Below are positions 4,768-6,271 of a DNA stretch of 6,271 bases, piece after piece (position 1 is the first letter of the stretch; each line of letters begins with the position of its first letter). The DNA comes from Anaerolineales bacterium (lineage in GTDB: Bacteria; Chloroflexota; Anaerolineae; Anaerolineales; Villigracilaceae). Below the pieces are notes generated by a model, which was not told the origin of the DNA, did no database searches, and was given only the letters and a program-made list of their open reading frames with translations. Made by a program: the position numbers and the translations under genes. The stretch lies in assembly GCA_028689195.1 (NCBI GenBank), contig JAQTWR010000169.1, positions 1-6,271 on the forward strand, read 5' to 3'.

Positions 4768-6271
4768 TTATGGCGAGTATTCAAAAAATGGGTCGCCGCC
4801 GTGATCGCCGCCATGACAAGAGATTGAACAAGAACCGACGTTAGTGGCGGGGTCGTAATTCCATGCAGATTGGCTGTTGCCGCCCACGCTCACTACAGAA
4901 ACATCGAAGTTGATCAGGCGGTCTTGTTCGCTGCCGTGCGAGTCATGGCAGGTATAACATGCCGCAAAACTATGGAAAACGTGCAAGTTCTCCACGCCCT
5001 TCTTGAAGCGCGTCGTCGTTGGCGGATTGATATTTGTCGCATACGTGCCGTACTGATGACATTTGAAGCACAGTTCTCCCGGCGTATGGATGGAAGGACA
5101 CCCGCCCGGCGCGCAGGATTTGGACGGGTCAACTTTGGTGATGTATTCCGACGACCCCGCCAGAATGTGCAAACGCGGCGAACCGTGAGGTCCGTTGCCG
5201 TTGGTCGGCGCGCTGGCGTTATCGTGACAATCGCCGCAATAGAGAATGGAATCTTGAGACCAGCCCGCGACAAAACTACCGGCGGGCATATTGCGGTTGC
5301 GTCCCAGCGCGGCAACGGGATGGAAACTAACCTGATACGAGTTGAATTCCTGCGCCATATCGCGGCTGTCGCGTTTTTGCGTGGCGAGCGTACTGGTGAG
5401 TTTTGGCAGCCCGTTCGCCTCATACGCTTTTGTGTCGCCGTTCCAGCCGTCGGGGATATACGTTGGCAGGGACGCCGCGTAAGAGGAATGGCACTTGAAG
5501 CAGATTTGATACTCGCGCTCGGCGGTGGTCATCCACTTGAAACTGGTCGGCGCGCCCAGAACCGTCCACTGCGGGTCTACGCCCGTTGAGTCGTAGACTT
5601 CCTGCTGCGCGGCGGGCGCGGAGATCGTTCCGCCTAAAGCGGTGCGTGCGGTGGAATGCGGCGCGTGGCAGTCTTCACATTCAACATGGCGTTTGGGGAC
5701 GCCAAAGTCGCCGCCTGCTTTTTCAGACACGTTATGAATATTGACCGAGCTGGAAACGCCATGCGAGAAAAAGCGCGTGACCGTGTTCGTTTTCGACGTA
5801 AACGCGGGCTGGACGTTCGTTCCCGTTCCGCCCGAAGTATGGCAGGCAAAACAAACCTGTTCCTCACCGGTCAATTTGCGCAGCGACGAGGATTTGGCGG
5901 TATGGCTGCGATGGCAGGTGGCGCACTCGTCGGTTGTGGCGCTGGCGAAGTTATTATGCGGCTCGCCCACAATAGGCGTAGCCGTGACGGGTCGCGCCGC
6001 CGGCAGCGTAGAAGTGGGGATGTATAACGCTGTGGGCGTAGGCGTGGGCAGCGCGTCCAAAGCCTGCAAGCGGACTTCGTCAATATAGATTGTGACTCCG
6101 TCTGCAAACGCGCCCGTCTGCCCCGCGCCGATGATTTGCACCCGCGCCCCATTGACTTTGGAAACCGTGTCAAGGAAACTGACGGGAACGCTCAAAGTAG
6201 TCAGCGTGGCGGAAGGTCGTCCTTTGAGCGGATCAAGCGGCGAGGGAATGACGTACTGGAAGGTGTAAACC
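4768..6271 (-). CDS. Multihaem cytochrome c with N-terminal beta-sandwich-like region and Pro/Thr linker (5' truncated)
   Basis: The frame stays open to the right edge, so the start and any signal peptide lie outside; 500 residues are visible. Numbered from the first visible residue: about 1-73 is haem-free and beta-rich, ending DGVTIYIDEVRL, a pattern typical of the last strand of jelly-roll or carbohydrate-binding-like domains (inference). About 75-99 is a Pro/Thr/Ala linker. Seven CXXCH sites begin at 116, 140, 198, 257, 345, 401 and 438. A CX3CH site (CSISCH) begins at 481, so up to eight haems. Residues 103-145 repeat the doubled-CXXCH module of the neighbouring cytochrome (EPHNNFAS ... 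CATCHRSHTAK ... CFACH). Fifteen other histidines could act as distal ligands. CAPGGCP (386-392) has no following His and is not a haem site; a disulfide is possible. The apparent TTG start at 6193-6195 is rejected because the coding pattern continues upstream of it. The architecture suggests a surface-attached electron carrier. Confidence 0.88.
   Translation of the reverse strand, partial: VYTFQYVIPSPLDPLKGRPSATLTTLSVPVSFLDTVSKVNGARVQIIGAGQTGAFADGVTIYIDEVRLQALDALPTPTPTALYIPTSTLPAARPVTATPIVGEPHNNFASATTDECATCHRSHTAKSSSLRKLTGEEQVCFACHTSGGTGTNVQPAFTSKTNTVTRFFSHGVSSSVNIHNVSEKAGGDFGVPKRHVECEDCHAPHSTARTALGGTISAPAAQQEVYDSTGVDPQWTVLGAPTSFKWMTTAEREYQICFKCHSSYAASLPTYIPDGWNGDTKAYEANGLPKLTSTLATQKRDSRDMAQEFNSYQVSFHPVAALGRNRNMPAGSFVAGWSQDSILYCGDCHDNASAPTNGNGPHGSPRLHILAGSSEYITKVDPSKSCAPGGCPSIHTPGELCFKCHQYGTYATNINPPTTTRFKKGVENLHVFHSFAACYTCHDSHGSEQDRLINFDVSVVSVGGNSQSAWNYDPATNVGSCSISCHGGDHGGDPFFEYSP

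Noticed and set aside
5098..5115. CAPGGC as a possible CX4CH haem site
   Set aside because: The second cysteine is followed by proline, not histidine; a disulfide is more likely.
4870..5589. Plus-strand open frame of 239 codons opposite the truncated cytochrome
   Set aside because: Arg-rich shadow frame with no recognisable motif; the minus strand carries clear CXXCH sites across the same bases.
6193..6195. TTG as the start of the right-hand cytochrome
   Set aside because: The frame stays open for 25 more codons to the window edge, with beta-strand-like sequence continuous with what follows, and no ribosome site was evident. The gene is treated as truncated.

Overview
The window is 6.3 kb of bacterial DNA. 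The likely source is a Chloroflexota bacterium of the Anaerolineae type. That is inferred from style only: secreted proteins with long Pro/Thr/Ala linkers, a staphylococcal-nuclease-like exported protein, large multihaem cytochromes, and hairpin repeats in most gaps. No rRNA or other taxonomic marker is present.

Layout, left to right. Positions 2-1135 (+) hold the C-terminal half of the transcription accessory protein Tex, whose 5' end lies outside the window. A convergent gap (1136-1281) with two GC-rich palindromes follows. The rest is read leftwards on the minus strand. In transcription order it holds: a 5'-truncated multihaem cytochrome c (4768-6271) with a beta-sandwich-like N-terminal part, a Pro/Thr linker and eight haem-type motifs; a 267-base gap with a terminator-like hairpin and a 119-base inverted-repeat element; a complete 666-residue, 14-haem secreted cytochrome (2500-4500); a 143-base gap with another hairpin repeat; an 87-residue protein with two membrane segments (2093-2356); and, 10 bases later, a membrane-anchored staphylococcal-nuclease-like protein (1282-2082) whose acidic catalytic positions look substituted.

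How they may work together. The two cytochromes share a doubled-CXXCH opening module and have no haem-free catalytic domain in view, so they look like electron carriers at the cell surface. The 14-haem protein has a Sec-type signal peptide; the other carries what may be a surface- or glycan-binding module. A role in extracellular or interspecies electron transfer is an inference. The small membrane protein and the nuclease-like protein probably form a two-gene unit; their link to the cytochromes rests only on position and shared strand. Tex is a housekeeping gene that happens to lie alongside.

Nothing here proves a new system. The points most worth a second look are the non-canonical haem motifs (two CX4CH and one CX3CH), the domain architecture of the truncated cytochrome, the degenerate nuclease site and the inverted-repeat elements.
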